Part shown: positions 34,881 through 43,890 of the stretch, one piece after another
Layout: every line of letters starts with the position of its first letter
Numbering within the stretch: the first letter of the stretch is position 1
Assembly: GCA_934101575.1 (NCBI GenBank)
Contig: CAKORJ010000001.1
Coordinates: 642,637 to 706,636, forward strand
Reading direction: 5' to 3'
Length of the DNA stretch: 64,000 bases
DNA from: an uncultured Bacilli bacterium
Lineage (GTDB): Bacteria; Bacillota_I; Bacilli_A; RF39; UBA660
The notes under the pieces: model-generated
The model's database searches: none
Told to the model about the DNA's origin: nothing
What the model saw: the letters and a program-made list of their open reading frames with translations, nothing else
Translations under genes and position numbers: made by a program

Positions 34881-35267
34881 TTATCCTTCGTATTTTGCTT
34901 CGCCAAATGCTATAATGGCATCTGTTATTAATGAGAAGAATATTGAAAGCACTCCAAATGCTGTTGATTTACCAAATAGTTTTGCTAGTTTTAATCTAAT
35001 AATTATTGCATATACTACTGATGCGAATGGTACGAATAATAAAATAAAAATGTGCCACCAATCTAGTTTTACTACTTTTAGCATAATTATTAAATTATAA
35101 ATTGGTATTATTGCTGCCCATCCTGGTTGTCCTGCTTTTTTGAAAATTATCCATGTTGTTATTAGTGAGAATATTGCTATTATTACTGCAGATACCCATG
35201 TTCCTGTACCAATACTTGCAAATATATCATTTGTTGCTGTAGTGCTTGAATAGTAAGTATAATCCAT
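34881..35267 (-). CDS. DUF5684-like membrane protein
   Basis: 128 aa, three helices. FKKAGQPGWAAIIPIYN at residues ~45-61 is the family hallmark, followed by LFGKSTAFGVLSIFFSLI. Paralogue of 34385-34831. Monocistronic with a terminator. Function unknown. Confidence 0.7.
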   Translation of the reverse strand: MDYTYYSSTTATNDIFASIGTGTWVSAVIIAIFSLITTWIIFKKAGQPGWAAIIPIYNLIIMLKVVKLDWWHIFILLFVPFASVVYAIIIRLKLAKLFGKSTAFGVLSIFFSLITDAIIAFGEAKYEG

Positions 35268-35316
35268 ATCTTTTACCTCCTTATGATATTATTATACTTT
35301 ATATTAGTTTTTATGT

Positions 35317-35907
35317 CTATTTATTTTTTGAAAAGATACTTAATAATTTTGAAAATTCAAATACTATTTCATTACATTTATTTATTGCTATTGTTTTTCC
35401 AAAAGCTTTTCCTCCGATTGTTAGTGCTGATATTATACTTGTTATTATTATTGTTGTTAATACTTTGTTTATTCCTATTATTGGAGCTAGTTTTATACTT
35501 ATTGCTAGGCCACAACTACCACTTATTACTCCACATATATCTCCTATTACATCATTTAAAAATGATGATACTTTATCCTTTTGATTTATTAAATTTATGG
35601 CTTTTTTGGCGCCTTTTACTTTCTTTGTTGCCATAGAGTGAAATATTTTTTCATCTGCGGTTGCTACTGCTAGACCTATTATATCGAATATAACTCCTAT
35701 TAGTATAAATATTAATACTAAAAATATAGATATTCCTATGAACGTATTTGGTATGATTAATTCACTTATTGCTGATAAGCAAAATGATATTAGAAATGAT
35801 ATGGTTGTTATTGTAAGTAACCATTTTGTATTTGGTTTTTTATTTTTCTTTTTATCTTGTTTTTTTGGTTCTTTTGTATATTTTTCTTTATATTTTTTTG
35901 TTTTCAT
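35317..35907 (-). CDS. OapA-like integral membrane protein (OLE RNA partner)
   Basis: 196 aa. A lysine-rich head (~30 aa) precedes membrane helices at ~32-52, ~55-85, ~130-150 and ~155-175. The core DIIGLAVATADEKIFHSMA at ~82 and DVIGDICGVISGSCG near 130 suggest a distant DUF21/CorB-like relative, the group that contains OLE-associated protein OapA. It is encoded directly downstream of the ~560-nt RNA on the same strand, as OapA usually is. OapA binds OLE RNA at the membrane and is linked to magnesium and stress tolerance. AAGGAGATATA precedes ATG. Confidence 0.7.
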   Translation of the reverse strand: MKTKKYKEKYTKEPKKQDKKKNKKPNTKWLLTITTISFLISFCLSAISELIIPNTFIGISIFLVLIFILIGVIFDIIGLAVATADEKIFHSMATKKVKGAKKAINLINQKDKVSSFLNDVIGDICGVISGSCGLAISIKLAPIIGINKVLTTIIITSIISALTIGGKAFGKTIAINKCNEIVFEFSKLLSIFSKNK

Positions 35908-35923
35908 TATATCTCCTTCTTAT

Positions 35924-35950
35924 AAAAAAAGACCAAAAATGGTCTTTTTT
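35924..35950 (-). terminator. Terminator at the 3' end of the OLE-like RNA
   Basis: Minus strand AAAGACCA-TTTT-TGGTCTTTT and T run between the RNA and the oapA-like start. Confidence 0.8.
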
Positions 35951-36486
35951 GAAATGGTTAATTTATAGTTAACTTTACGTCTTAGGTCAAGTTGGATTTC
36001 CCTATTTCTTACTTTACCGTTACCAGTAGAGCAGTTCCCTTTTAAAAGAAACAGTAGTATGTCACCATATCTACGACTTGATTACCACTTAGTACGCACT
36101 GCAATCCTATAAATCGTCACTCTAGGGGGTTTCCCCTTTGACAAGTTTAGTTACTAATACTCTTTTGCAATTAGAGTTTCATATAGCGATGATTATATTT
36201 TGTTGGCCAATAAAACATAATTTGATCTATAATTCCCTGTAATCACTCAAGTCATGCTTTTTATAATTTATTTTTATTATAATTCTGCTCCTTATTGAAG
36301 GTCTTAGTGAATAAATGGGACGAGGTCATATGCCATTATGAGCGCCCATAAATTCTAACCTTTTAGTAATCACCCCAAACTGGGCGTATGAAGCAAGCAC
36401 TAAAAGTTTCGCAGTAGCTTTTTAGTGGATTTTTAGCCCCACCTTCGTAACTTTTGTCAACTAGAATAATGTACCATTTTCTAGTG
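35925..36486 (-). ncRNA. ole: OLE-like large structured RNA
   Basis: About 562 nt without any credible open frame, unusually rich in G and C for this genome, with its own strong promoter and terminator. Local structure includes GGTGG/CCAC, GGGG-AAA-CCCC near 36130, and a conserved-looking segment AAAGCTACTGCGAAAC. The OLE family (ornate, large, extremophilic) is ~600 nt and typically lies immediately upstream of the oapA gene, exactly as here. It does not carry the core sequences of RNase P RNA, tmRNA, 6S or SRP RNA. Family assignment rests on size and context plus recollection of motifs, not a covariance search. Confidence 0.68.
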
Positions 36487-36492
36487 GTTTAA

Positions 36493-36521
36493 ATTATATC
36501 ATATTTTAATAAAAAAATCAA
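36493..36521 (-). promoter_or_regulatory. Strong promoter of the OLE-like RNA
   Basis: -35 TTGATT (36516-36521), 17-bp spacer, -10 TATAAT (36493-36498) with TGA in front (extended -10). It starts inside the stop region of the LysM gene. Confidence 0.75.
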
Positions 36522-36967
36522 GGTTTTCTATATATTATGAGCTGACCTGGTAGTAAATAAATATTATTATTACTATAAATTATATCTGGTGATGGGGCGT
36601 TAAAGAAGTCTGATAATGTTTCTATTGTATCTCCTGTTTTAGTTATGTAAAGATTTACATCATTTTTTGGTACTAGAATAGTCTGTCCTTCATATATATA
36701 TTCATCTTTTTCTAAGCCATTTACTTGTGATAATAAATCTACACTTATGTTATTTGCTTTGGCTATTTCATATAATGAATCTCCTTTTTTTACTTTATAG
36801 TAATTAAAAATATTGTAAAGTCCTGTTGGAATAGTTAGACTTTGTCCTTCTTTTAACAAATATGGTGATGTTAAATTGTTAGTCTGTATTATTTCTATTA
36901 CTGGTATATTATATTTTCTTCCTATACTTTCTATTGTATCTCCTTTCTCTACTATGTATATGTCCAT
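36518..36967 (-). CDS. Triple LysM-domain protein
   Basis: 149 aa. Three LysM repeats: YIVEKGDTIESIGRKYN (from residue 4), YKVKKGDSLYEIAKANN (from ~54) and YITKTGDTIETLSDFFN (from ~105). LysM binds N-acetylglucosamine in peptidoglycan or cortex. There is no signal peptide, so in a spore former a coat or cortex role like SafA/SpoVID is more likely than secretion, though that is inference. AGGAGG upstream. Confidence 0.85.
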   Translation of the reverse strand: MDIYIVEKGDTIESIGRKYNIPVIEIIQTNNLTSPYLLKEGQSLTIPTGLYNIFNYYKVKKGDSLYEIAKANNISVDLLSQVNGLEKDEYIYEGQTILVPKNDVNLYITKTGDTIETLSDFFNAPSPDIIYSNNNIYLLPGQLIIYRKP

Positions 36968-36996
36968 GTATTATACCTCCTTTTTTTAAATATATG

Positions 36997-37020
36997 AAAA
37001 AAAGAAGTAATAATTACTCC
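36997..37020 (-). terminator. Terminator
   Basis: GGAGTAAT/ATTACTTC palindrome and seven T on the minus strand at the end of the 37014 gene. Confidence 0.6.
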
Positions 37021-38240
37021 ATATAAATAGCAAGTCTATTATCCCAATTAAAGGATAATTCTTTGTATATTAAGAGCTTTTTTATTCCTTCTTTTTGATT
37101 ATATGAATATAATGTGTCATTTTCTATAAAGAATAGTGTTTCTTTTGCTAGTTTAAAGTCTTTTATTTTTTTATTAAATAGTAATACTTTTATCTTATTA
37201 TTAGAATTGTAATAATAAACATTATTATCTTTTGTTACGTAATAATAAGTATCTTTTTCTTTTTCTATGAATTTTATACTTGTATTTTTTTCTAGTTTTT
37301 TGATGTAATCATTTATTGTTTTGAATTTCATTTCATTATCTCTAAAAGTATATACATCTTTTGTTTCAAATTTTAAATTATAATATAATGCTCCTTGTTT
37401 TTTATTTCCTACTTCTTCTATTTTTTTACCTTTTTTTGATATTTTGTATTGTTTTAATTCATCTTTATCAAATAAATATATTTCGTTATCTATTATTCCA
37501 TTTAGATATGAATCTTTTGATATTTTTTGTTTTATATCTCTTGTTTTTACTTTGTTTGTTTTCATATCTATGACATATAACTGGTTGTAGTCATATTTTT
37601 GGTTATAGTTTGGTATTATGTAATATCTATCTATGTTTGTTCCTAGTGTATTTATGTATGTGTCGTTTTTAAATAATTTTATTGTTTCTAAGTTTTTATT
37701 TGATATGCTATAAAAACCATTATATTTGTATATTAATATGTAAGTGTTTTCATTTATGTTTTTTTGGTATGCTGATAAGGTATCTATGTTTTTTGTGCCA
37801 TTACTTTGTTCTTTCCATGAAGGACTTGTTATTCCTTGCTTTTGTAAGTTTTTTATGAATGGTTTTAGTTTATCTTGATAATTTAGATATGAATATGTTT
37901 TTTTGTTGTTACTACATATTATATTTGTTTCTTCGTTTTCTTTATTTTTTGTTTGAGGATATATGCACTTTGTTTTATCTATGTTATATGTATATATTTT
38001 TTTGATTATTTTTTTTCTTTTATGAAAAGTGTTATTTATTTCAAAGGAGTACTTATAGGTTTTATTTTCTATTTTTATATAATATTTTTTATTTTTGTAT
38101 ATTTCATTTACTTTGTATGTTTCGTTTTTTTCTTTTATATTATAGGTAATTTCATGATGTGTTTTAAAAATAAATGCTATTAGTTCAAAGAATAATATTA
38201 ATATAAATATACTTATTACTAGTTTTATGACTTTTTTCAT
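37014..38240 (-). CDS. Membrane-anchored extracellular protein of unknown function
   Basis: 408 aa. Lysine, VIKLVISIFILILFFELIAF helix at residues 5-24 anchors an extracellular region rich in Lys, Asn and Tyr with repeated YxxxNN, DxxY and short beta-strand patterns that could form a propeller (for instance IDNEIYLFDKDEL and DNNVYYYNSNN). Few Cys. No family recognised. Terminated downstream. Confidence 0.6.
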   Translation of the reverse strand: MKKVIKLVISIFILILFFELIAFIFKTHHEITYNIKEKNETYKVNEIYKNKKYYIKIENKTYKYSFEINNTFHKRKKIIKKIYTYNIDKTKCIYPQTKNKENEETNIICSNNKKTYSYLNYQDKLKPFIKNLQKQGITSPSWKEQSNGTKNIDTLSAYQKNINENTYILIYKYNGFYSISNKNLETIKLFKNDTYINTLGTNIDRYYIIPNYNQKYDYNQLYVIDMKTNKVKTRDIKQKISKDSYLNGIIDNEIYLFDKDELKQYKISKKGKKIEEVGNKKQGALYYNLKFETKDVYTFRDNEMKFKTINDYIKKLEKNTSIKFIEKEKDTYYYVTKDNNVYYYNSNNKIKVLLFNKKIKDFKLAKETLFFIENDTLYSYNQKEGIKKLLIYKELSFNWDNRLAIYME

Positions 38241-38261
38241 TTTGTTACTCCTTTCTTTTTT

Positions 38262-38573
38262 TTATTTTACAACACTTAAGTTTATTATTTCATTTATGTT
38301 GTCGTCTATTGCTGCTTTATTTTTTGTTAGGTAACCACATTTTTCGCATTTGTATAGTATTTTGTAACTATCTTTTTTTGATTTTTCTATTCCTACTGGT
38401 TTTAATATGCCTTTACATGTTGATTTTCTATCGCCGGGGTTTATGTCAAGATGAAGTGAATATAGGCAGTTAGGACAGTGGTCTCTAGCGGTGTAGCCTA
38501 ATGGTTTTACTTTGGTTTGGCAATGGAAGCAAGTAAATTTTTCATCAATCATTGTAAATTTTTTATCTTGCAT
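38262..38573 (-). CDS. RNHCP-domain protein
   Basis: 103 aa. Four CxxC pairs: FTCFHCQTKV, RDHCPNCLYSLH, CKG and CEKCGY. Between the first two lies GYTARDHCP, and the RNHCP-type signature is represented by RDHCPNCLYSLHLDINPGDR. Likely zinc-binding; family role not established. It overlaps the NifS-like gene by 11 bp. Confidence 0.82.
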   Translation of the reverse strand: MQDKKFTMIDEKFTCFHCQTKVKPLGYTARDHCPNCLYSLHLDINPGDRKSTCKGILKPVGIEKSKKDSYKILYKCEKCGYLTKNKAAIDDNINEIINLSVVK

Positions 38574-39609
38574 GTTCGCCTCTTTTTATTAATGTTATAA
38601 CTTTGTCTAGTTCTTCTTTTGTTGTTAAATGGGAAATGCTTATTCTTACTGAAGTTTCTGCTAGGTGTTTGTCATTTGTTAAAGCATATACAGATTTTGA
38701 ATAGGAATTTGTGGTTGAACAGGCACTTTTTGTGGAAATATAAATTTGATCTTGTTCTAAGTAGTGTAAAAATGTTTCTGGTTTGTAATTTAAAACACTT
38801 ATATTTAAAATATGGGGTATAGAACTTTTACTTTGGTTAATAATAATATTAGGAAGACTTTTTAGGTTATCTTTCAGATAACTTTGTAAGTCTTCTACTT
38901 TTTTGTAGTTTTGTTCTAGATTCTTTTGAGAGATTTCTAGGGCTTTAGTTAGTCCTTTTAGTAAGCCTAGATTGTATTTTCTTTCACCATATATTATGCT
39001 TTTTATGGGTAGATCTTTATTTTTTAACAGTAGTCCTATTCCTTTGGGACCATATATTTTGTGTGCTGAGAGGCTGATTAAGTCTATGTTTTCTAGTGGA
39101 ATATTAATTTTTCCTATGCTTTGGGTCATGTCACAGTGAAAAGGAATTTTATATTTTTTTGAGAGTTTAGCTATTTTTTCTACTGGTTGTAATGTCCCTG
39201 TTTCAGAGTTTACGGATGCTACTGTTATGAGAGCTACTTCTTTGGTTAATATTTTTTCTAGGCTTTCTATATCTATTACTCCATCTTTTAATGGAGAATA
39301 TATTACTTCATACCCTTTTGTTTTTAGATATTCTAGGGTTTCATTTATGGAAGAATGTTCCATTTCTGTTGTTATTATTTTGTTTTTTATGTTTGGATTA
39401 TCTTGGCATATTCCTTTTAGAGCCCAGTTGTTTGATTCTGTGGAGCCGCTTGTTATGTTTACTTCTAAACTTGTATTTAATATCTTTTGGATTTTTTCTT
39501 TGTATTCTTTTAGTTCTTCTTTGTTCGCTTCTTTGAATAGATTGTTTCCTATTTCTTTTAAAACATCTTTATTTATCATTGTTGTTGCAGAATAGTCTAA
39601 ATATGTCAT
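38563..39609 (-). CDS. Cysteine desulfurase, NifS/IscS-type
   Basis: 348 aa, PLP enzyme that removes sulfur from cysteine for Fe-S or thiolated tRNA. N-terminal YLDYSATTMI (PLP fold I), SGSTESNNWALKG near 57, the lysine in SLSAHKIYGPKGIG near 185, and the catalytic cysteine in STKSACSTTNSYS near 300. Slightly short relative to ~380-aa IscS but complete. No iscU or thiI nearby, so the sulfur acceptor is unknown. Confidence 0.88.
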   Translation of the reverse strand: MTYLDYSATTMINKDVLKEIGNNLFKEANKEELKEYKEKIQKILNTSLEVNITSGSTESNNWALKGICQDNPNIKNKIITTEMEHSSINETLEYLKTKGYEVIYSPLKDGVIDIESLEKILTKEVALITVASVNSETGTLQPVEKIAKLSKKYKIPFHCDMTQSIGKINIPLENIDLISLSAHKIYGPKGIGLLLKNKDLPIKSIIYGERKYNLGLLKGLTKALEISQKNLEQNYKKVEDLQSYLKDNLKSLPNIIINQSKSSIPHILNISVLNYKPETFLHYLEQDQIYISTKSACSTTNSYSKSVYALTNDKHLAETSVRISISHLTTKEELDKVITLIKRGEHAR

Positions 39610-39708
39610 TTATATCCCTCTTTTCTTAGTTAATTATAACACATTACTCTATTTTTTTGTAATTTGAGGAATTTTTTCACATTTTTATGAAATTTTTTTC
39701 ATAAAAGG

Positions 39709-39738
39709 TTGACATATGCTAAGGTTCTGCAATATAAT
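39709..39738 (+). promoter_or_regulatory. Sigma-A promoter of tRNA-Gly
   Basis: TTGACA (39709-39714) and TATAAT (39733-39738) with an 18-bp spacer. Confidence 0.8.
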
Positions 39739-39788
39739 TGATATTGTCAGTTGTTAATTGATTGACTTGTTTTAGTTATTATTTTTTT

Positions 39789-39862
39789 GCGGATGTAGTT
39801 TAATGGTAGAACCTTAGCCTTCCAAGCTAACTACGGGAGTTCGATTCTCCTCATCCGCTCCA
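39789..39862 (+). tRNA. tRNA-Gly (UCC)
   Basis: 74 nt, acceptor GCGGATG / CATCCGC, anticodon loop CTTCCAA with anticodon TCC, T loop GTTCGATTC, encoded CCA. Preceded by a strong promoter and followed by a terminator. Confidence 0.96.
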
Positions 39863-39872
39863 TTAAGTAAGT

Positions 39873-39899
39873 AAAAGCCTTTAAAATAAGGCTTTTTTT
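39873..39899 (+). terminator. Terminator of tRNA-Gly
   Basis: AAAGCCTT-TAAAAT-AAGGCTTT and T run. Confidence 0.85.
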
Positions 39900-39985
39900 G
39901 TTGTTATTTTTGAAAATTACTCCTTATTTTCCATACATTACACCTAAGTTGGAGTAATTTTGAAGTAATTTTTGCTAAATAAATT

Positions 39986-40386
39986 ATGAATTGTAAGTAT
40001 TATAGAACAAGAACAAAAAAGTATAAAAAATATGGTTATTGCACTAAGTATAAAAAAGAGGTATCTTTATTTTGCAAAGACTGTGAAGAAATAGAACATA
40101 AAGAATATAAACCTATAAAAAAGAAAACTACTAAACAAGCTAAAGAAGATGAGAATCGTTTTAGCTTGTTTACTAGCAATCTTAATATATGCATAGTATG
40201 TGGCAGACATAAAGAACACTTGCATGAAGTGTTTTTTGGCTCAAACAGACAGAATTCTATGAAATATGGTCTGTTATATCTGTTTGTTCTAATGTCAACG
40301 TATGATACATAATGATAGTAATTGGCAAGATATGTAGCATATAAAGTGTCACTAGGTATTTGAGGAAGCTCTCCTGATTTAGATTT
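39986..40386 (+). pseudogene. Decayed phage-type zinc-finger/HNH protein gene
   Basis: The N-terminal 90 codons are open, with CKYYRTRTKKYKKYGYC, CKDCEE and the phage-type CIVCGRHKEHLHEVFFGSNRQ motif. After KYG the frame is lost: a second frame gives SVISVCSNVNV and a third gives HNDSNWQDM before stops, matching the expected CxxCH and IHND continuation of this family. So it carries at least two frameshifts. It lies 124 bp downstream of tRNA-Gly, a common phage or ICE integration site, and is probably a scar of such an element. Confidence 0.62.
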
Positions 40387-40481
40387 TGTTTCTGTTTTTA
40401 GACATCTTCTGGTAGTGTTTATTCATATAATCAAGATAAAATTAAAAATTTATATAAAGAGATTCACTGATGTAGTGAGTT

Positions 40482-40730
40482 TTAATCTTCTTTTATTAGT
40501 GTTCTAGTTTTTGCTTTTTCTTTCTTTTTCTCTACGTTGAATTTTATTTCTTGTTCTAGGTTTAATAATTCTTCTCTATGATAAGCATATAAATGACTTG
40601 CTTTCTGGAATCTTCTACAACATTTTTCACAGGCATTTATCCATTTTTCTGGTTCGTAGCTTGTTTTAAAGAAACCCCAATAGAATGGTATTACTTTTTC
40701 TTTTTCTTGTTCACATATGTCGCATTTCAT
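40482..40730 (-). CDS. Small CxxC protein
   Basis: 82 aa. MKCDICEQEKEK at the start and CEKCCRRFQKA near residue 35 could bind zinc, with a basic C-terminal half (KKKEKAKTRTL). AGGAGGTAAC precedes ATG. Family not recognised. Confidence 0.6.
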   Translation of the reverse strand: MKCDICEQEKEKVIPFYWGFFKTSYEPEKWINACEKCCRRFQKASHLYAYHREELLNLEQEIKFNVEKKKEKAKTRTLIKED

Positions 40731-40898
40731 TTTGTTACCTCCTAGTTTTGTTTGTTATATTTTATTCTTTTTATTGGGTTCTTTGTAGTTTGTTTACTAT
40801 TCTTTTTTAGTATCTACTATTTCATTATAGTACGTATTGAGTTTTTTTACTAGTATTTTTTGATTCTTCTTTTATTTTTGTTTTTGTCATAATATTTA

Positions 40899-41588
40899 AT
40901 GGTGATTGTTTTGTGTAATTTAATTGCTCATAGAGGGCGTAATTCTTCAATATTTGGTGAAAATACTAAAGAAGGGATTTTTGATTCTTTTAATAGTTCT
41001 TATGTATCTGGTGTAGAGATTGATGTTAGAATTACTAAAGATAATAAAATTGTTGTTATTCATGATATGACTATTAATAGGACTAGTGATGGATATGGTT
41101 TTGTTAATAGGATGTCTTTTTGGAAACTTAGGAAATATAATTTTGGTACTAGTGAGAATAATTCTAAAATATGTTTACTTAAGGATGTTCTTAGAGGTGT
41201 TTCTAAGGATAAAATTGTTTTGATTGAAATAAAGTGTGAGCTTTGTGATATAGATAGATTTGTTAAATACTTTGTTAAGACTGTTAAACCTTTTATTGAT
41301 AAGAATATTTATGTTATGAGTTTTAATAGTAATATTATTAGAACTATTAAAGATAAGTTTCCTTTTATTAAATGTGGTTTTTTGATTGGCTCTGTTGTTA
41401 ATTCTAATCATATTGATGATGAAATGGACTTTATTGCTATTAGTAGTTATTCTATTAATAAAGTTAAGAGTTATCCTAAGCCTTTATTTGTATGGGCTAT
41501 TAATAGTAAGAAGAAATATTTAGAACTTATTAATAAGATGAATAGTTCTACGTATTTTATTGTTGATTTTCCTTTTAAATATATTTAG
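40899..41588 (+). CDS. Glycerophosphodiester phosphodiesterase
   Basis: 229 aa. GDPD/TIM-barrel enzyme that cuts glycerophosphodiesters to glycerol 3-phosphate plus alcohol. AHRGR near residue 9, ENTKEG near 19, GVEIDVRITKDNKIVVIHDMTI (EID and HD catalytic pieces) near 37, LIEIKCE near 107, and the C-terminal VWAINS near 205. No signal peptide, so intracellular. The start is uncertain among ATG 40899 and nearby GTG codons, as no strong ribosome site is seen. Confidence 0.88.
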   Translation: MVIVLCNLIAHRGRNSSIFGENTKEGIFDSFNSSYVSGVEIDVRITKDNKIVVIHDMTINRTSDGYGFVNRMSFWKLRKYNFGTSENNSKICLLKDVLRGVSKDKIVLIEIKCELCDIDRFVKYFVKTVKPFIDKNIYVMSFNSNIIRTIKDKFPFIKCGFLIGSVVNSNHIDDEMDFIAISSYSINKVKSYPKPLFVWAINSKKKYLELINKMNSSTYFIVDFPFKYI

Positions 41589-41592
41589 TCAA

Positions 41593-41620
41593 TAAAAAGA
41601 ATGCTTTTGGCATTCTTTTG
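41593..41620. terminator. Bidirectional terminator
   Basis: AAAAGAATGC-TTTTGG-GCATTCTTTT serves both the GDPD gene and the convergent 27-aa gene. Confidence 0.8.
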
Positions 41621-41621
41621 T

Positions 41622-41705
41622 TTATTCAGATTTATTTTTACTAATTACGAGTGCAATTACTCCTACTAATATCATTACTCCTAAAAGTATCCAACTTATT
41701 ACCAT
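41622..41705 (-). CDS. Small single-helix membrane peptide (27 aa)
   Basis: Reads MVISWILLGVMILV and so on, one predicted membrane helix ending in Lys/Asn/Lys/Ser/Glu. AAGGAGG lies seven bases before ATG, and a terminator follows immediately. Such a good start for so short a frame argues for a real gene. Function unknown. Confidence 0.6.
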   Translation of the reverse strand: MVISWILLGVMILVGVIALVISKNKSE

Positions 41706-41804
41706 AAATAATCCTCCTTAATTACTTTTATATTTTAAGTGTATCATGTTTTTTTGTTTTTATAAAGTAAAATAAGCTTTTTTGGTAATTGTTTACATCT
41801 TTTA

Positions 41805-42200
41805 TTAGTTTTCTAGTTTATCTAATACTTCTTTTGTTACTTCTATTGCTTTTTCTCTTAATGCTTGTGCTGCAGATTCTATTGTTTCGTCTTTTTTCTT
41901 TTTTGCTGTTTTTATTATTTTATCTAATTCTTTTTTTATTTCTTCAGCTTTCTTTTCTGCGGATTTTTTTACTTTCTCTTTATCTAAATCTTCTAGATCT
42001 TTTTCTATTTTATCTAGTGATTTTTGAAGATTTTTTTTGATGTCTTCCATACTTGTATTTTTTATTTTTTCTGTTAATTCAGATATTTTACTTTTTAAAT
42101 CTTTTCTTAAATCCTCACCTTTTTTTGGAGCGAACATCAATCCTAGTCCTGCTCCGGCGGCCATACTTATTGCGGCTGTTGCTATTGTTTTCTTTTTCAT
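41805..42200 (-). CDS. YtxH-domain protein
   Basis: 131 aa. N-terminal helix with AGAGLGLMFAPKKGEDLRKDL is the YtxH signature (short glycine-rich membrane helix then APKxGxELR). The rest is a highly charged coiled coil. In Bacillus, relatives belong to the general stress regulon; no direct role is known. GGAGGGAT precedes ATG. Confidence 0.8.
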   Translation of the reverse strand: MKKKTIATAAISMAAGAGLGLMFAPKKGEDLRKDLKSKISELTEKIKNTSMEDIKKNLQKSLDKIEKDLEDLDKEKVKKSAEKKAEEIKKELDKIIKTAKKKKDETIESAAQALREKAIEVTKEVLDKLEN

Positions 42201-42299
42201 TTTATCCCTCCATTACATTTTTATTATAGCTTATTTTTTTTGTTTTATTCTGATTTATTTTCTATTTTGTTGTTTTTTAAACATTTTTTATTTTTTTGT

Positions 42300-43889
42300 T
42301 TATTTTAATGCGTCAAGTTTGTAAATAAATGTTGATTCATCTTTGTTGTTTGAGGCATATCCTTTGTAATTGTTACTTAATGTTATTAATTCACTAGCTA
42401 TATTTTTTTTATTTTTTAGTGTTTCTGCAGTTTTTGATAATTTATTAATTCCTTGTGCGTTAAATTTTTGCATTCCATTTGCTAAAGTATTTGTTCCTTG
42501 TTTTAATGTTTTAGCTCCATTTGTTAATGTTAATGATCCATTATATAATTTATTTACTCCTGTTTCTAATTTTGTTAAACCTTGATTTAAACTATATGAA
42601 CCATCATTTATTTTTGTTAAGTTTGTTTTTAGACTTGTTAACATTGTATTTATTTGTTTTGAAGTTTGTGATAATGTTTCTAGTGTTTGATCGATTGCAG
42701 CATTATTTTGTGATAAAAGATATACTAGTTCATAAGCATTTTTTATTGCTAGTAGTTGTTCATCTTCACCATTATAGTTTGCTAAATTATTTTGTTTGTA
42801 ATAACTTGCTAATTGTTCATATGAAAATCCTGTTTTTTTGATTAGACTATTTATAGCATTTTGATTTTGGACTTTAAGATATGATAATTGTTGTATTTTT
42901 TCTTTTGTGTCATTGCTATTTAATGAACTTTCTGCTTTTTCTAAGGCAGTTAATACTTTTGTTAAGCCTTGATTTATTTGATATGATCCATTGTTTAGTT
43001 CATTTATTGCATTTGATACTTCTTTTATGTTTTTAGATATTTTTTCTGCGCCAGTTGATAGAGATTTTGCGCCTTTATTTAATTTATTTGCCCCACTTTG
43101 AAGTTCATTCATACTTTCTTGCAATTTTTGTGTGCTTGTGTAAAGTGTATCCATTTTATTAAATACTTTGAAGTCGTCTTTATCTATTAATTTTGGGGTT
43201 ATTACCATATATATATCATTTAGTGAAAAGCTTTCTGTTTTGTAACTTATTGTTATATTATCTAGTGTTTTGAAACTGTCATAGTTAATACTATCGTAAA
43301 GTCCTGGGGATGCTAGTGCTATTAACATACTTCTTGTTCCTGTTTGTGTTACTTTACCATTTGTAACTGTTATATTTTTGTTTTGTTTACTGTCAAGAGT
43401 TGTTCCTAGGCTTACTACAAATGGTGTATATAGTGTTTGATTTACACCATTTACGTTTACATTATTTTTTTGATTGTTTTTGTAATTGAATTCTATTTTG
43501 ATATTTCCTTTTTTACCTTTTATGTCTTCTGGTTTTACTTCTTTGTTATTTAGATAATATTTTATATTTACTTCGATTGGTAATTGTTTATCTGTTTTTC
43601 CTTGATAGAAAATATCTTCACCTTTGGTGTTCCAATATAATGTGTTTTTATCTTGTTTGTAAGTTTCATCACCATTTATATTTAGTATTTCTTTTAATTC
43701 TGTATCATCTTTTAGTGTTTTTTCGCCATTATAATACAAATGATTTGTTACAGTTATTTCTTGTTTTTTACCATTTGAGTCTAGTTTTGTGTATACTGAT
43801 TCTGTTTTTTGTGATGCTAGTACAGTAACTGGACTTAATACTAGTGATAGTGTTAAGGCTATCCCTGTTATTTTTTTTATGTTTTTCAT
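42300..43889 (-). CDS. Secreted coiled-coil protein, YhgE/Pip-like
   Basis: 529 aa. Signal peptide (IALTLSLVLSPVTVLA) cleaved near residue 25. The first ~240 residues are a beta-rich domain (VNIKYYLNNKEVKPEDIKG). From ~250 on are heptad-like repeats with NKGAKSLSTGAEKISKNI and INDGSYSLNQGLTKLETG, the pattern of YhgE/Pip-type proteins that accompany MMPL exporters. No C-terminal membrane helix is seen. One base separates it from the MMPL gene upstream, so it is part of that export unit. Confidence 0.78.
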   Translation of the reverse strand: MKNIKKITGIALTLSLVLSPVTVLASQKTESVYTKLDSNGKKQEITVTNHLYYNGEKTLKDDTELKEILNINGDETYKQDKNTLYWNTKGEDIFYQGKTDKQLPIEVNIKYYLNNKEVKPEDIKGKKGNIKIEFNYKNNQKNNVNVNGVNQTLYTPFVVSLGTTLDSKQNKNITVTNGKVTQTGTRSMLIALASPGLYDSINYDSFKTLDNITISYKTESFSLNDIYMVITPKLIDKDDFKVFNKMDTLYTSTQKLQESMNELQSGANKLNKGAKSLSTGAEKISKNIKEVSNAINELNNGSYQINQGLTKVLTALEKAESSLNSNDTKEKIQQLSYLKVQNQNAINSLIKKTGFSYEQLASYYKQNNLANYNGEDEQLLAIKNAYELVYLLSQNNAAIDQTLETLSQTSKQINTMLTSLKTNLTKINDGSYSLNQGLTKLETGVNKLYNGSLTLTNGAKTLKQGTNTLANGMQKFNAQGINKLSKTAETLKNKKNIASELITLSNNYKGYASNNKDESTFIYKLDALK

Positions 43890-43890
43890 T

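Noticed and set aside
35925..36486. RNase P RNA, tmRNA, 6S or SRP RNA in the large non-coding block
   Set aside because: The conserved cores of these RNAs (for instance the GAGGAAAGTC element of RNase P, or the GTTCGA-type end and tag frame of tmRNA) were not found on either strand.
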